Shown here in pieces: positions 47,521 to 58,448 of a stretch of DNA of 64,000 nucleotides; position 1 is the first letter of the stretch, and every line of letters begins with the position of its first letter. The notes beneath the pieces are model-generated. The model searched no databases and was not told the origin of the DNA. It saw only the letters and a list, made by a program, of their open reading frames with translations. The position numbers were made by a program, and so were the translations under genes. The stretch spans positions 240,377 to 304,376 of the forward strand of contig NZ_JODR01000003.1 in assembly GCF_000725885.1 (NCBI RefSeq), read 5' to 3'. Origin of the DNA: Streptomyces albus subsp. albus (GTDB lineage: Bacteria; Actinomycetota; Actinomycetes; Streptomycetales; Streptomycetaceae).

Positions 47521-47806
47521 AGTGCCGGGCCGGCCTCGACGTTCGGTCCGGGTGGTCCGCCGCCGCGATCGGCAGTACCACGACCGAACGGTCCGGTCCT
47601 TGCGCTGATGGGTTCGCCGGATGACTTTCCGGGCCGGCGGCCCGGCTCACCCTTCCGAAACGGCGCAATACGGACCCTCCGTCAGACGATATGCTGAGCA
47701 TGCTCCGACCGGCTTCCCGTCCGGATCGGCCGAATCCGCAACGGAGTTCGGCCGGTCGCCCGGCCACTCCCGGGCGATTCCGTCCCAACGGGAAGGGGAG
47801 GAGTCC

Positions 47807-47956
47807 ATGGACGAAGACAACGGATCGGGCGGGGTGCCGCCGCAGGACGGGCGGCGGTGGTGCGTCGGGGCCTTGGCGGCACTCGCCGCGGTCGGTCACA
47901 TCGCCGACCTCGCCCAGATCGTCGAACTCGTCGAAAGGGTGACGCAGCACCTGTGA
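47807..47956 (+). CDS. small 49-residue protein
   Basis: ATG at 47807 is preceded by the strong ribosome site GGGGAGGAG. The product is acidic at its N-terminus (MDEDNGSGG), has one Cys (RRWCVGALAALAAVGHIAD) and a short amphipathic helix ending in VERVTQHL. It matches no recognised family. Two strong hairpins follow within 140 bases, isolating it as a single-gene unit. It could be a regulatory or membrane-associated peptide. Confidence 0.5.
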   Translation: MDEDNGSGGVPPQDGRRWCVGALAALAAVGHIADLAQIVELVERVTQHL

Positions 47957-48009
47957 TGGCGTGGCATCACCGGGAACGGCCGGAGGAGTCGGGCACTGCC
48001 GTACACGCG

Positions 48010-48044
48010 GCGAGCCCGACCGGATCGCGTTCGGCCGGGCTCGC
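48010..48044 (+). terminator. first hairpin after the 49-residue gene
   Basis: GCGAGCCCG and its complement form a nine-base stem about 55 bases past the stop. Confidence 0.5.
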
Positions 48045-48055
48045 TTGACTGCGTG

Positions 48056-48089
48056 AAGAGCCCCTCGGGTGCCGGCCCGGGGGGCTTTT
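48056..48089 (+). terminator. Rho-independent terminator
   Basis: A GAGCCCC/GGGGGCT-type hairpin followed by TTTT, one of the few T-run terminators in the window. Confidence 0.65.
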
Positions 48090-48263
48090 CGTGCGCCAGT
48101 GCCGGTGGAACGGCTCTCACGAGTCAAGTTTTCGGCTCGCGAGAAGTGATACCGGCTGCTGCGACTGTACAGACGGCCGTGGGGCGTTGCAAAGCCTTCT
48201 TTCGTTGTGTACTTCGCACTCTGCGGCCGAATTCGCAGGTCAGCGGCTTACGGGCTTGCGCCC

Positions 48264-48307
48264 GGAGCCCGCGGGGCCGCGGGGCCGCGGGGCGCCCGGC
48301 GGGCTCC
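48264..48307 (-). terminator. terminator of the MFS transporter with GGGGCCGC repeats in its loop
   Basis: GGAGCCCG and its complement form the stem; the loop holds three GGGGCCGC-like units. It is 14 bases past the MFS stop. Confidence 0.5.
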
Positions 48308-48320
48308 GCACCATCCGGGT

Positions 48321-50177
48321 TCACCCCGTGGGGCTGTCCGCCTTCGGCTCGTCCTCGGGCGGGTCCGGGTCGGTGCCGCCAGACTTCGCCGCCCCGGGCG
48401 CACCGGCCGCCCCCGGTGTGCCCGCTGCCTCCGGCGTGCTCGCCGCCCCCGGCGTACCGGCCGCCTCCGGTGCGCCCTCCACCCCCGGCGTACCAGCCGT
48501 CCCCGGCATGCCCGCCGTCCCGGGCGCACCGGCCGGTCCCGGGGCCGCCGTTCCCGGGGCCGCCGTTCCCGGTGTGGCGCCGGGCCGGTCCGCCGCCTTG
48601 CCCGGTGGTTTCTCGTCCGGTTCTCCCTCGGGTTTCTCCACCGGGGTATCGGCGAGGGCCGGTTTCCTGAACTTCTTGACCGTGCGCCGGCGCGCGGCGC
48701 CGACCGAGGTGCGGACGACCGACAGGGGTTTGGCGACGGCCTCCAGGGGTTTGCGTTCGGCGTCCACGCCGAGGAACGTCTCGGCCAGCCCGCCGATGAC
48801 CATGATCACGGCTCCGGCGAGGAAGCCGAGGAAGAGGCGGCCCCGGTTGCTGCCGTCGCCGATCAGCCAGCCGTAGAAGTAGGGGCCGCTGGATCCCGCG
48901 GCCTGGCCGATGGCGAAGAAGAGGGCGATGGCCTTGCCGCGCACCTCCAGGGGGAAGATCTCGCCCGCCGTGAGGTAGCCCGACGAGGCGCCCGCGGAGG
49001 CGAAGAAGAAGATCACGCACCAGGCGATGGTCTGGGTGGTGGCCGTCAGTACGTCGGCCGCGAACAGCGAGGCGGTGATCGCCAGTGCGCAGCCGGAGAA
49101 GAGGTAGGTGCCGGCGATCAGCCAGCGGCGGCCCACGATGTCGAAGAGGGGGCCGAGGACGATCGGGCCCAGCATGTTGCCCGCGGCGAAGGCCAGCAGG
49201 TAGCTGGGGGCGCTCTCGGCCGCGACGCCGTAGAACTTGGTGAGCACCAGCGTGAAGGTGAAGAAGATGGCGTTGTAGAGGAACGACTGGGTGATCATCA
49301 GCGTCGAGGCCAGCACGGCGCGCTTGGGGTACTCCTTGAAGAGCACCCGCAGCAGCGTCACATAGGTGCTGTGCGCCGACTCGTTGATCTCGATGGCGTC
49401 CTTCTCGTCCACGGGCGGCAGCTTCTTGCCGTGTTTGCGGACCGCCGCCTCCATGCGGGCGATGGCGGCCTCCGCCTCCTCCTCCCGTCCGTTCATGATC
49501 AGCCAGCGTGGACTTTCGGGCAGATGCCGGCGGACGAACAGTACGGAGAAGCCGAGTACGGGCCCGAGCAGGAAGCCGACCCGCCAGGCGACGGTGTCGT
49601 CGAAGGTGCGCAGGATCATCAGTTCGGCGACGGTGCCGACGATGGCGCCGGCCCAGTAGGTGCCGTTGACCAGCAGGTCGACCCGGCCGCGGAACCGGGC
49701 GGGCATCATCTCCTGGACGGCGGAGTTGATCGCCGCGTACTCACCCCCGATGCCGGTGCCGGCGATGAACCGGGTCAGATACAGATAGCCGTCCCAGCCC
49801 GGGCCCTGTCCGTAGGTGAGGGCGGTCATGCCGCTGCCGAACAGATAGACGCCGAAGGTGAGCAGGAAGAGTTTGCGGCGTCCGAAGCGGTCGGCCATCC
49901 GGCCGAAGAAGAGCGCACCGGTCACCTGGCCGATCAGGTAGACGGTCGCGATGAGACCGGCTTCGCTGGAGGAGAGCCCGAGGGTGTCCTCGTGCGTGAG
50001 GATCGAGGTGACCGCGCTGGCGACCGTGATCTCCAGCCCGTCGAGGATCCACGCGCAGCCCAGCGCCGAGATCATCTTCGTGTGGAAGCTTGACCACGGC
50101 ATCCGGTCGATGCGGGCAGGGATCAGACTGCGGAGCGGTGCGTCCGCCGGACGGGATGATGAGTTCGCTGCTGGCAC
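48321..50177 (-). CDS. MFS transporter with collagen-like C-terminal tail
   Basis: A 618-residue 12-span major facilitator of the sugar/metabolite porter type (GRMADRFGRRKLFLLTFGVY; RFIAGTGIGGEYAAINSAVQ; PRWLIMNGREEEAEAAIARM). After the last span a basic segment leads into about 67 residues (533-599) of Gly/Pro/Ala repeats such as GAPGTAGMPGTAGTPG and GTPGAASTPEAAGTPG, close to collagen Gly-X-Y but with breaks, then an acidic end. Substrate unknown; sugar, organic acid or aromatic compound uptake is possible. The start is uncertain: GTG at 50177 touches a GAGGAG, and ATG at 50102 lacks a ribosome site. Confidence 0.82.
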   Translation of the reverse strand: MPAANSSSRPADAPLRSLIPARIDRMPWSSFHTKMISALGCAWILDGLEITVASAVTSILTHEDTLGLSSSEAGLIATVYLIGQVTGALFFGRMADRFGRRKLFLLTFGVYLFGSGMTALTYGQGPGWDGYLYLTRFIAGTGIGGEYAAINSAVQEMMPARFRGRVDLLVNGTYWAGAIVGTVAELMILRTFDDTVAWRVGFLLGPVLGFSVLFVRRHLPESPRWLIMNGREEEAEAAIARMEAAVRKHGKKLPPVDEKDAIEINESAHSTYVTLLRVLFKEYPKRAVLASTLMITQSFLYNAIFFTFTLVLTKFYGVAAESAPSYLLAFAAGNMLGPIVLGPLFDIVGRRWLIAGTYLFSGCALAITASLFAADVLTATTQTIAWCVIFFFASAGASSGYLTAGEIFPLEVRGKAIALFFAIGQAAGSSGPYFYGWLIGDGSNRGRLFLGFLAGAVIMVIGGLAETFLGVDAERKPLEAVAKPLSVVRTSVGAARRRTVKKFRKPALADTPVEKPEGEPDEKPPGKAADRPGATPGTAAPGTAAPGPAGAPGTAGMPGTAGTPGVEGAPEAAGTPGAASTPEAAGTPGAAGAPGAAKSGGTDPDPPEDEPKADSPTG

Positions 50178-50243
50178 CTCCTCACCCGTAACCAGCCCCG
50201 GCCCTCGGTGCGGAGCTCGCCCGGTCTTCTCACCCGAAAAGAT

Positions 50244-50276
50244 GAGGGGACATCCGCCGGTGACGGATGTCCCCTC
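50244..50276 (-). terminator. terminator of the pheST operon
   Basis: GAGGGGACATCCG and its exact complement form a 13-bp stem with a seven-base loop; on the minus strand it is followed by CATCTTTT. Confidence 0.82.
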
Positions 50277-50345
50277 CTGTCCGGGCCGGCCACGGGGGCG
50301 GCCGGGTGCCGTCGGCCCGCGGCCGTGGGCCGCGGGCCGTGGGTG

Positions 50346-52903
50346 TCAGGCCCCGCGCAGCACCGCGCCGGTGCGTTCGACGGCCTCGGCCACGGCGGCG
50401 TCCCGCGCGGCTGTGGCCTCCTCCGCCTTCAGCGTGCGGTCGGGGGCACGGAAGCGCAGCGCGTAGGCCAGCGACTTGCGGCCCTCACCGAGCTGTTCAC
50501 CGGTGAAGACGTCGAACAGCCGTACGGACTCCAGCAGCTCGCCCGCGCCGGCGCGCAGTGCCCGCTCCACCTCGGCGGCCGGCACCGAGGAGTCCACGAC
50601 GAGCGCGACGTCCTGGGTGGCCACCGGGAAGGTGGACACGTGCGGGGCCCGCACGGCGCCCCGGGAGGCGCGCTCCACCAGGTCGAGGTCGAGTTCCATG
50701 GCGCAGGTGCGCTGCGGCACCCCCAGTGCCTTGACGGCGCGCGGGTGCAGCTCACCGGCGTGGCCGGCCAGTACCCGCTCGCCGTCCAGCAGGACGTACA
50801 GCGCCGCGCAGCGGCCGGGGTGCCAGGGCGCGTACCGGGCGTTCTCGACGGAGAGTTCCGCCCCGGCCTCGGCGGCCACGGTGCGGGCGGCCTCGACGGC
50901 GTCGGCCCAGTCGGCGGGGCGGCCCTTGCCCCACCAGCCGGCCTGCTCCCGGGCGCCGGCGAGGACGACGGCCACGTGCCGGGGCTGCTCGGGCAGGGCG
51001 TGGTCGAGCGCTGCCACCTGGGCGTCGGTGGGACGCCCGGTGACCGGCAGCCGCTCGGCGACGGTCTCGGTGCCGGTGGGCAGGAAGACCAGGCCGGTCT
51101 CGAACAGCGCCAGGTCGTGGCTGCCGCGCCCGTCGTTGCGCCGCAGGGCGGCCAGCAGCCCGGGCAGCAGCGTGGTGCGCAGCCCCGGCTCCTCGTCGGA
51201 GAGCGGGTTGACGAGCTGCACGGTGCGGCGCCGCGCGTCGCCCGCGTCCAGGCCGAGCTGGTCGAAGACCGCCTCGCCCACGAACGGGTACGAGAGCGCC
51301 TCGGTGTAGCCGGCGCCGGCCAGTGCCCGGCCGACCCGGCGGTGCAGCCGCTGCCGGTCGGTCAGTCCCCGGCCCGGCAGCGGGCGGGGCAGGGTGGAGG
51401 GCAGGTTCTCGTAGCCCTCCAGCCGGATGACCTCTTCGGCCAGGTCGTTCGGGTCGGTCAGGTCCGGCCGCCAGGACGGCACGGTCACCGTCAGCTCCTC
51501 CGGCGCGTCGGCGGGCCGCTCGCCGCCCTCGAAGGCGCTGGGTGCCACGTTGCCGTAGACGTCGCAGCCGACCTGCTGGAGGCGGCGCACGACGGTCTCG
51601 CGGCCGTAGGGGACGCCGGCGACCTTGTCCGGGTGGTCGGCGGTCATGCGGATGGTGCGCGGCCCGGACGGCGTACGGATCTCGGTGACGCCCGGCTCGG
51701 CGGTGCCGCCGGCCAGCAGGACCAGCAGATCGACGGTGCGCTGCGCGGCGGCGGCTGCCGCCTCCGGGTCGACGCCGCGCTCGAAGCGGCGGGACGCCTC
51801 GGAGGACAGCTTGTGGCGGCGTGCGGTGCGCGCGACGGAGACGTCGTCGAAGTGCGCGGCCTCGATCACCACGTCGGTGGTGCCCTGCGCCTCGCCGCCG
51901 GCGTCGGCGATCTCGGTGTCGGCGCCGCCCATGACGCCCGCGAGCCCGATCGGGCCGCGGCTGTCGGTGATGACCAGGTCCTCGGCGTCGAGCACGCGCT
52001 GCACCCCGTCGAGGGTGGTCAGCTTCTCGCCGCTCCGGGCCCGGCGCACCCCGATGGGGCCCTCGACCCGGTGCCGGTCGTAGGCGTGCAGGGGCTGGCC
52101 CAGCTCCAGCATCACGTAGTTGGTGACGTCCACGGCCAGCGAGATCGGTCGCATGCCGGCCTTCTGGAGCCGGCGCCGCAGCCAGATCGGCGAGGCTGCG
52201 CCCGGCCGCAGTCCGCTGACGGTACGGGCCGTGAACCGGTCGCAGCCGAGCGGGTCGGCGACCTTGACGGGGTAGCCGTGCGCGTTGGGCGCGGGCACGT
52301 CCAGCAGCGCGGGGTCGCGCAGCGGCACGCCGTAGGCGGTGGCGGTCTCGCGGGCGAGGCCGCGCATGGACAGGCAGTAGCCCCGGTCCGGGGTGACCGC
52401 GATGTCCAGCACCTCGTCGACGAGCTCCAGCAGCTCGATCGCGTCGGTGCCCACCTCGATCTCGGGCGGCAGCACCATGATCCCGTCATGGTCCTCGCCC
52501 ATGCCCAGCTCGCGCTCGGAGCAGATCATGCCCTCGGAGACGTGGCCGTAGGTCTTGCGGGCGCTGATCTCGAAGCCGCCCGGCAGCACGGCGCCCGGCA
52601 GCACGACGACGACCTTGTCACCGACGGCGAAGTTGGTGGCGCCGCAGATGATGTTCTGCGGCTCCCCCGTGCCGTTGGCGTCGGCGACGTCCACCTGGCA
52701 GTAGCGGATCGGCTTCTTGAACCCGGTCAGCTCCTCGATGGCCAGCACCTTGCCGACCACCAGCGGGCCCTTGAGCCCGGAGGCGGTCTGCTCAACCGTC
52801 TCGACCTCCAGGCCGGCCGCGATCAGCCTGGCCGCGACGTCCCGCCCGGTCTCGGAGGCCGGCAGGTCGACGTACTCCCGGAGCCACGACAGCGGCGCCC
52901 GCA

Positions 52904-52904
<1 letters not shown>
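50346..52904 (-). CDS. pheT: phenylalanine-tRNA ligase beta subunit
   Basis: An 852-residue protein with the full bacterial PheT layout: N-terminal tRNA-binding OB domain (about 40-150), B3/B4 editing domain (about 210-370), two B5 domains in the middle ([20 protein letters not shown] and following), the catalytic-like core (about 480-680) and a C-terminal FDX-ACB anticodon-binding domain ([20 protein letters not shown]). It starts at ATG 52904, overlapping the pheS stop by one base, so the two subunits are co-translated. Essential for charging tRNA-Phe. Confidence 0.96.
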
Positions 52905-55253
<2,349 letters not shown>

Positions 55254-55351
55254 CGCGTTCCGCCTCTCTCCGCAGCCCTCGGTCCCCGGCACCCGGGCCC
55301 GACACCCTACTAGCTCGGGGTTACGGTGCGGCACCCTCGGGGTGCGGGCAG

Positions 55352-56155
55352 TCACCGGGCCCGCTGGGCGCGTGCCGACGCGTAGAGGCAGACGACCGCT
55401 GCCGTGGCGAGGTTCAGGCTCTCCGCACGGCCGTGGATGGGGACCCGGACCACCGCGTCGGCCAGGGCGCGGGTCTCCTCCGGCAGCCCCCACGCCTCGT
55501 TGCCGAACACCCAGGCCGTGGGGGCGGCCATCGTGCCGGCGTCCAGCTCGTCGTCCAGGTCCCGTTCGCCGGCCCCGTCGGCGGCGAGCACCCGCACCCC
55601 CGCCCCGGCCAGCCCGCGTGCGGCCTCCTCGACGGGCACGCCGACGGCGACCGGCAGGTGGAAGAGCGAGCCGGCGGAGGCGCGTACGGCCTTGGGGTTG
55701 TAGAGGTCCACGGACGCGTCGGTCAGCACCACCGCGTCCGCTCCGGCGGCGTCGGCGCAGCGCAGCACCGTGCCGGCGTTGCCCGGGTCGCGGACGTGCG
55801 CGAGGACGGCGACCAGCCGGGGCCGGGCCGCGAGGATCTCGGCGAAGGGCCGGTCGAGGAAGCGGCACAGGGCGACGATGCCCTGCGGGGTGACCGTGTC
55901 GGACATCTCGGCGATCACCTCGTCGGAGGCGGTGAGGACGGGCACCCGGGCCGCGCGGGCCGCCGCCAGGATGTCCGCGTGCCGCTCGGCCGCCTCGGGC
56001 GTCACATAGACCTCGACCAGGTGCTCCAGCGCCTCCCGTACGGCCTGCGGGCCCTCGGCCAGGAACCGCCGCTCCTTGCCCCGGAAACTCCGCTTGCCCA
56101 GTTTGCGCGCGGTGGTGACGCGCGGGGACCGCAGGGAGGTCAGCTCGGGTGGCAT
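55352..56155 (-). CDS. TrmH/SpoU-family RNA 2'-O-methyltransferase
   Basis: A 267-residue SPOUT methyltransferase. N-terminal RNA-binding part RKLGKRSFRGKERRFLAEGP, motif 1 VLAHVRDPGNAGTVLRCADA, motif 2 AWVFGNEAWGLPEE, motif 3 VPIHGRAESLNLATAAVVCL. It modifies a ribose in rRNA or tRNA; its place upstream of the sensor kinase and next to the infC-rpmI-rplT operon is the usual streptomycete position of an RlmB/TsnR-like enzyme. ATG at 56155 gives MPPELTSLRSPRV; the ribosome site is weak. It is distinct from the family member at 6713. Confidence 0.85.
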   Translation of the reverse strand: MPPELTSLRSPRVTTARKLGKRSFRGKERRFLAEGPQAVREALEHLVEVYVTPEAAERHADILAAARAARVPVLTASDEVIAEMSDTVTPQGIVALCRFLDRPFAEILAARPRLVAVLAHVRDPGNAGTVLRCADAAGADAVVLTDASVDLYNPKAVRASAGSLFHLPVAVGVPVEEAARGLAGAGVRVLAADGAGERDLDDELDAGTMAAPTAWVFGNEAWGLPEETRALADAVVRVPIHGRAESLNLATAAVVCLYASARAQRAR

Positions 56156-56284
56156 GACGGGGGACGCTCGCTTTCGGGGTGAAAAATCAATCTCGCCGTC
56201 GCGGCGGGGAGCCACGACGGCGAGAGGGAGCCCTCCCGGCCGCACGGGCCGGGAGCGGGGGCCGATGGGGCCTCAGCAGGACGC

Positions 56285-56668
56285 TCAGGCGGCCTTCGGC
56301 GCGTTCACATCGCTGGGCAGGGCCTTCTGCGCGACCTCGACGAGGGCGGCGAAGGCAGCGGCGTCGTTGACCGCCAGCTCGGCCAGCATCTTGCGGTCGA
56401 CCTCGATGGAGGCGGCCTTCAGACCCTGGATGAAGCGGTTGTAGGTGATGCCGTTGGCGCGGGCAGCGGCGTTGATCCGCTGGATCCACAGCTGACGGAA
56501 GTCGCCCTTGCGCTTCTTGCGGTCGTTGTAGTTGTAGACGTAGGAGTGGGTGACCTGCTCCTTCGCCTTGCGGTACAGGCGGGAACGCTGACCGCGGTAG
56601 CCGCTGGCCTGCTCCAGGATCGCCCGGCGCTTCTTCTGAGCGTTTACTGCCCGCTTGACGCGTGCCAC
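56285..56668 (-). CDS. rplT: 50S ribosomal protein L20
   Basis: A 127-residue L20. The basic N-terminus [20 protein letters not shown] and [20 protein letters not shown] are diagnostic, followed by the globular [20 protein letters not shown] and [23 protein letters not shown] start at 56668. Last gene of the infC-rpmI-rplT operon. In some bacteria L20 represses this operon by binding its leader; not shown here. Confidence 0.97.
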   Translation of the reverse strand: MARVKRAVNAQKKRRAILEQASGYRGQRSRLYRKAKEQVTHSYVYNYNDRKKRKGDFRQLWIQRINAAARANGITYNRFIQGLKAASIEVDRKMLAELAVNDAAAFAALVEVAQKALPSDVNAPKAA

Positions 56669-56749
56669 GTGAATACTCCTTGTTGGCGGGGCCGTGGGCG
56701 GTCTCGGCCGCCCGGGCCCGGATCGATGGGGTCCCGGTCGTGCGGGGTC

Positions 56750-56944
56750 TTACTTGCCGAGAAGCTTCTTGATCTTCTTGGCGTCGGCCGGGGCCGCTTC
56801 GGTCTTGCCGGCAAGGCGACGCGTCAGCGTGGACGGCTTGTGCTCGAGAAGGTGGCGGCGGCCGGCACGCTGGCGCATCACCTTGCCAGAGCCGGTGATC
56901 TTGAAGCGCTTGCTGGCACCACTGTGCGTCTTGTTCTTCGGCAT
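56750..56944 (-). CDS. rpmI: 50S ribosomal protein L35
   Basis: A 64-residue L35: [20 protein letters not shown], then [20 protein letters not shown] and a lysine-rich end. The ATG at 56944 is certain from the family start MPK. It lies between infC (about 100 bases upstream) and rplT (about 80 bases downstream). Confidence 0.97.
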   Translation of the reverse strand: MPKNKTHSGASKRFKITGSGKVMRQRAGRRHLLEHKPSTLTRRLAGKTEAAPADAKKIKKLLGK

Positions 56945-57047
56945 GTCGCCGTTTCTCTCCTCGTCAGTGACGCTTCCAGTCGCCACGCGGGCAGCCGGAA
57001 GCGTCATTCGTTCCGTATGGGTTCCGGGGGCGGTGCCCCGGGAAGGC

Positions 57048-57656
57048 TCACGCCTCGGCGGGCCCCTCGGCCGGGGCGGACTGCTGCTGACGCTCCGCCT
57101 TGCGGGCCGCCTGGGCCTCACGGGCCTCGGCCATGGCCTCGGTCTTCTTCTTGTGAGGGCCGAGAACCATGATCATGTTGCGGCCGTCCTGCTTCGGGTT
57201 GGACTCCACGAAGCCCAGGTCGGAGACGTCGTCCGCGAGCCGCTGGAGCAGCCGGAAGCCCAGCTCGGGGCGGGACTGCTCACGACCGCGGAACATGATC
57301 GTGATCTTGACCTTGTCACCCTGCTTGAGGAACCGGACGACGTGACCCTTCTTGGTGTCGTAGTCGTGCGGATCGATCTTCGGCCGGAGCTTCATCTCCT
57401 TGATGACCGTGTGCGCCTGGTTCTTGCGCGCTTCACGGGCCTTCATGGCCGACTCGTACTTGAACTTGCCGTAGTCCATGAGCTTGCACACCGGCGGACG
57501 GGCGTTCGCCGCCACCTCGACCAGGTCGAGGTCGTATTCCTGTGCGAGCTCCAGGGCCTTGGCAAGCGGCACGATGCCAACCTGCTCGCCGCTGGGACCG
57601 ACGAGTCGCACCTCGGGGACGCGAATCCGGTCGTTGATGCGGGGCTCGGCGCTGAT
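57048..57656 (-). CDS. infC: translation initiation factor IF-3 with apparent ATC start
   Basis: A 202-residue IF-3 that prevents subunit joining and checks the start codon. N-domain: [20 protein letters not shown], then [21 protein letters not shown]-domain: [20 protein letters not shown] and [20 protein letters not shown]. The C-terminus has an Ala/Gln tail. GAGGAGGCCCC precedes ATC AGC GCC GAG, so the start is most likely the non-standard ATC at 57656, as infC in many bacteria uses ATT, ATC or ATA to let IF-3 limit its own synthesis. The upstream reading would simply translate the ribosome site. An attenuator-like leader lies before it. Confidence 0.92.
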   Translation of the reverse strand: MSAEPRINDRIRVPEVRLVGPSGEQVGIVPLAKALELAQEYDLDLVEVAANARPPVCKLMDYGKFKYESAMKAREARKNQAHTVIKEMKLRPKIDPHDYDTKKGHVVRFLKQGDKVKITIMFRGREQSRPELGFRLLQRLADDVSDLGFVESNPKQDGRNMIMVLGPHKKKTEAMAEAREAQAARKAERQQQSAPAEGPAEA

Positions 57657-57742
57657 GGGGCCTCCTCGGGTACACCGCGCGACCGTCTGGCGGACGACCG
57701 CGCACGAGTCTTCTTGAGTGGTGACCACCGCCGCAGAATGCG

Positions 57743-57774
57743 AAAAAACGCCCCGGACGGGTCACAGGCGGGGC
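57743..57774 (-). terminator. leader terminator (attenuator) before infC
   Basis: GCCCCG/CGGGGC stem with a 13-base loop, followed on the minus strand by GTTTTTTC: the best T-run terminator in the window. It stands between the putative promoter (-10 TATGCT at 57928-57933) and infC, so it must be bypassed for operon expression, suggesting attenuation. Confidence 0.65.
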
Positions 57775-57893
57775 TCCTCACAGACCGGGAGCACCGCCGC
57801 GGAACTCCGCGGGGCGCAGCCTGACCGTTGACCCGCGGCCCCAGGGGCCGCCAGGTGGGAGATCGGAGCCTCCACTTGCGGGCTGGAGTCCAT
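57762..57893 (-). CDS. small leader ORF before infC
   Basis: A 43-codon ORF (MDSSPQVEAPISHLAAPGAA to LPVCEEPRL) whose TGA lies in the loop of the leader terminator. No ribosome site precedes its ATG. If translated, a ribosome near its stop would open the terminator stem. It may be coincidental. Confidence 0.3.
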   Translation of the reverse strand: MDSSPQVEAPISHLAAPGAAGQRSGCAPRSSAAVLPVCEEPRL

Positions 57894-57927
57894 CCGTGCG
57901 GGACGGTCTTCAGCCGGTCGTCCTGCC

Positions 57928-57933
57928 AGCATA
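57928..57933 (-). promoter_or_regulatory. candidate -10 of the infC operon promoter
   Basis: TATGCT on the minus strand, 272 bases before the infC start. The matching -35 region is poor (GGGCGT-like at the right distance). Confidence 0.35.
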
Positions 57934-58016
57934 CCAGCAGGCCGTACAAGACGCCCCCGGCCGCCGGGCCCCGCTTCCCCGGACGGCCCGCGGGCCGGTG
58001 CACGGCGCACGGGGCA

Positions 58017-58022
58017 TAGGGT
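58017..58022 (+). promoter_or_regulatory. -10 box of leaderless DUF1844 promoter
   Basis: TAGGGT ends seven bases before the ATG at 58030 with no ribosome site. Confidence 0.45.
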
Positions 58023-58029
58023 GACCCGT

Positions 58030-58425
58030 ATGAGCGACGCCGCAGCCGCCGGGCAGCCTTCCGGACAGCAACCGCAGCCCTCCGGTCAGCAACCCGACTT
58101 CGCCAGCATGACCCGCGACATCGCGGAGGTGCCGGCGGTCGAGGTCATCACCACCGTCGCGGTGCACCTGATGAGCTCCGCCGCCGTCAACCTCGGCCTG
58201 GCCGAGGAGGGCGAGCAGCACAAGGACCTGGACGAGGCCCGCAAGCTGATCCACGCGCTGGCCGGACTGGTGACCGCGAGCGCCACCGAGATCGGCTCGT
58301 ACCACGCGGCGCCGCTGCGCGACGGGCTCAAGTCGCTCCAGCTCGCCTTCCGCGAGGCGTCCACCGTGCCCGACGAGCCGGGCCAGGGTCCCGGCGAGAA
58401 GTTCACCGGTCCCGTCTACGGCTGA
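58030..58425 (+). CDS. DUF1844 family protein
   Basis: A 131-residue protein with the DUF1844 core DFASMTRDIAEVPAVEVITT, HLMSSAAVNLGLAEEG, DLDEARKLIHALAGLVTASA. The N-terminus is Gln/Pro-rich. Function of the family unknown; in actinobacteria it is usually next to infC, as here (divergent). ATG 58030 is chosen over the GTG at 58021, which overlaps the -10 box; the mRNA is likely leaderless. It is convergent with the aquaporin gene. Confidence 0.85.
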   Translation: MSDAAAAGQPSGQQPQPSGQQPDFASMTRDIAEVPAVEVITTVAVHLMSSAAVNLGLAEEGEQHKDLDEARKLIHALAGLVTASATEIGSYHAAPLRDGLKSLQLAFREASTVPDEPGQGPGEKFTGPVYG

Positions 58426-58448
58426 GGCACCGGGCACCGGCGCCGCCG

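Larger units (their letters stand above)
47957..48320. other. 364-bp intergenic region with hairpins
   Basis: Contains terminators of both neighbours. Between about 48090 and 48260 there is a lower-GC stretch with possible plus-strand promoter words (TTGCAA, 17 bp, TACTTC) but no gene that could be supported. Confidence 0.35.
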
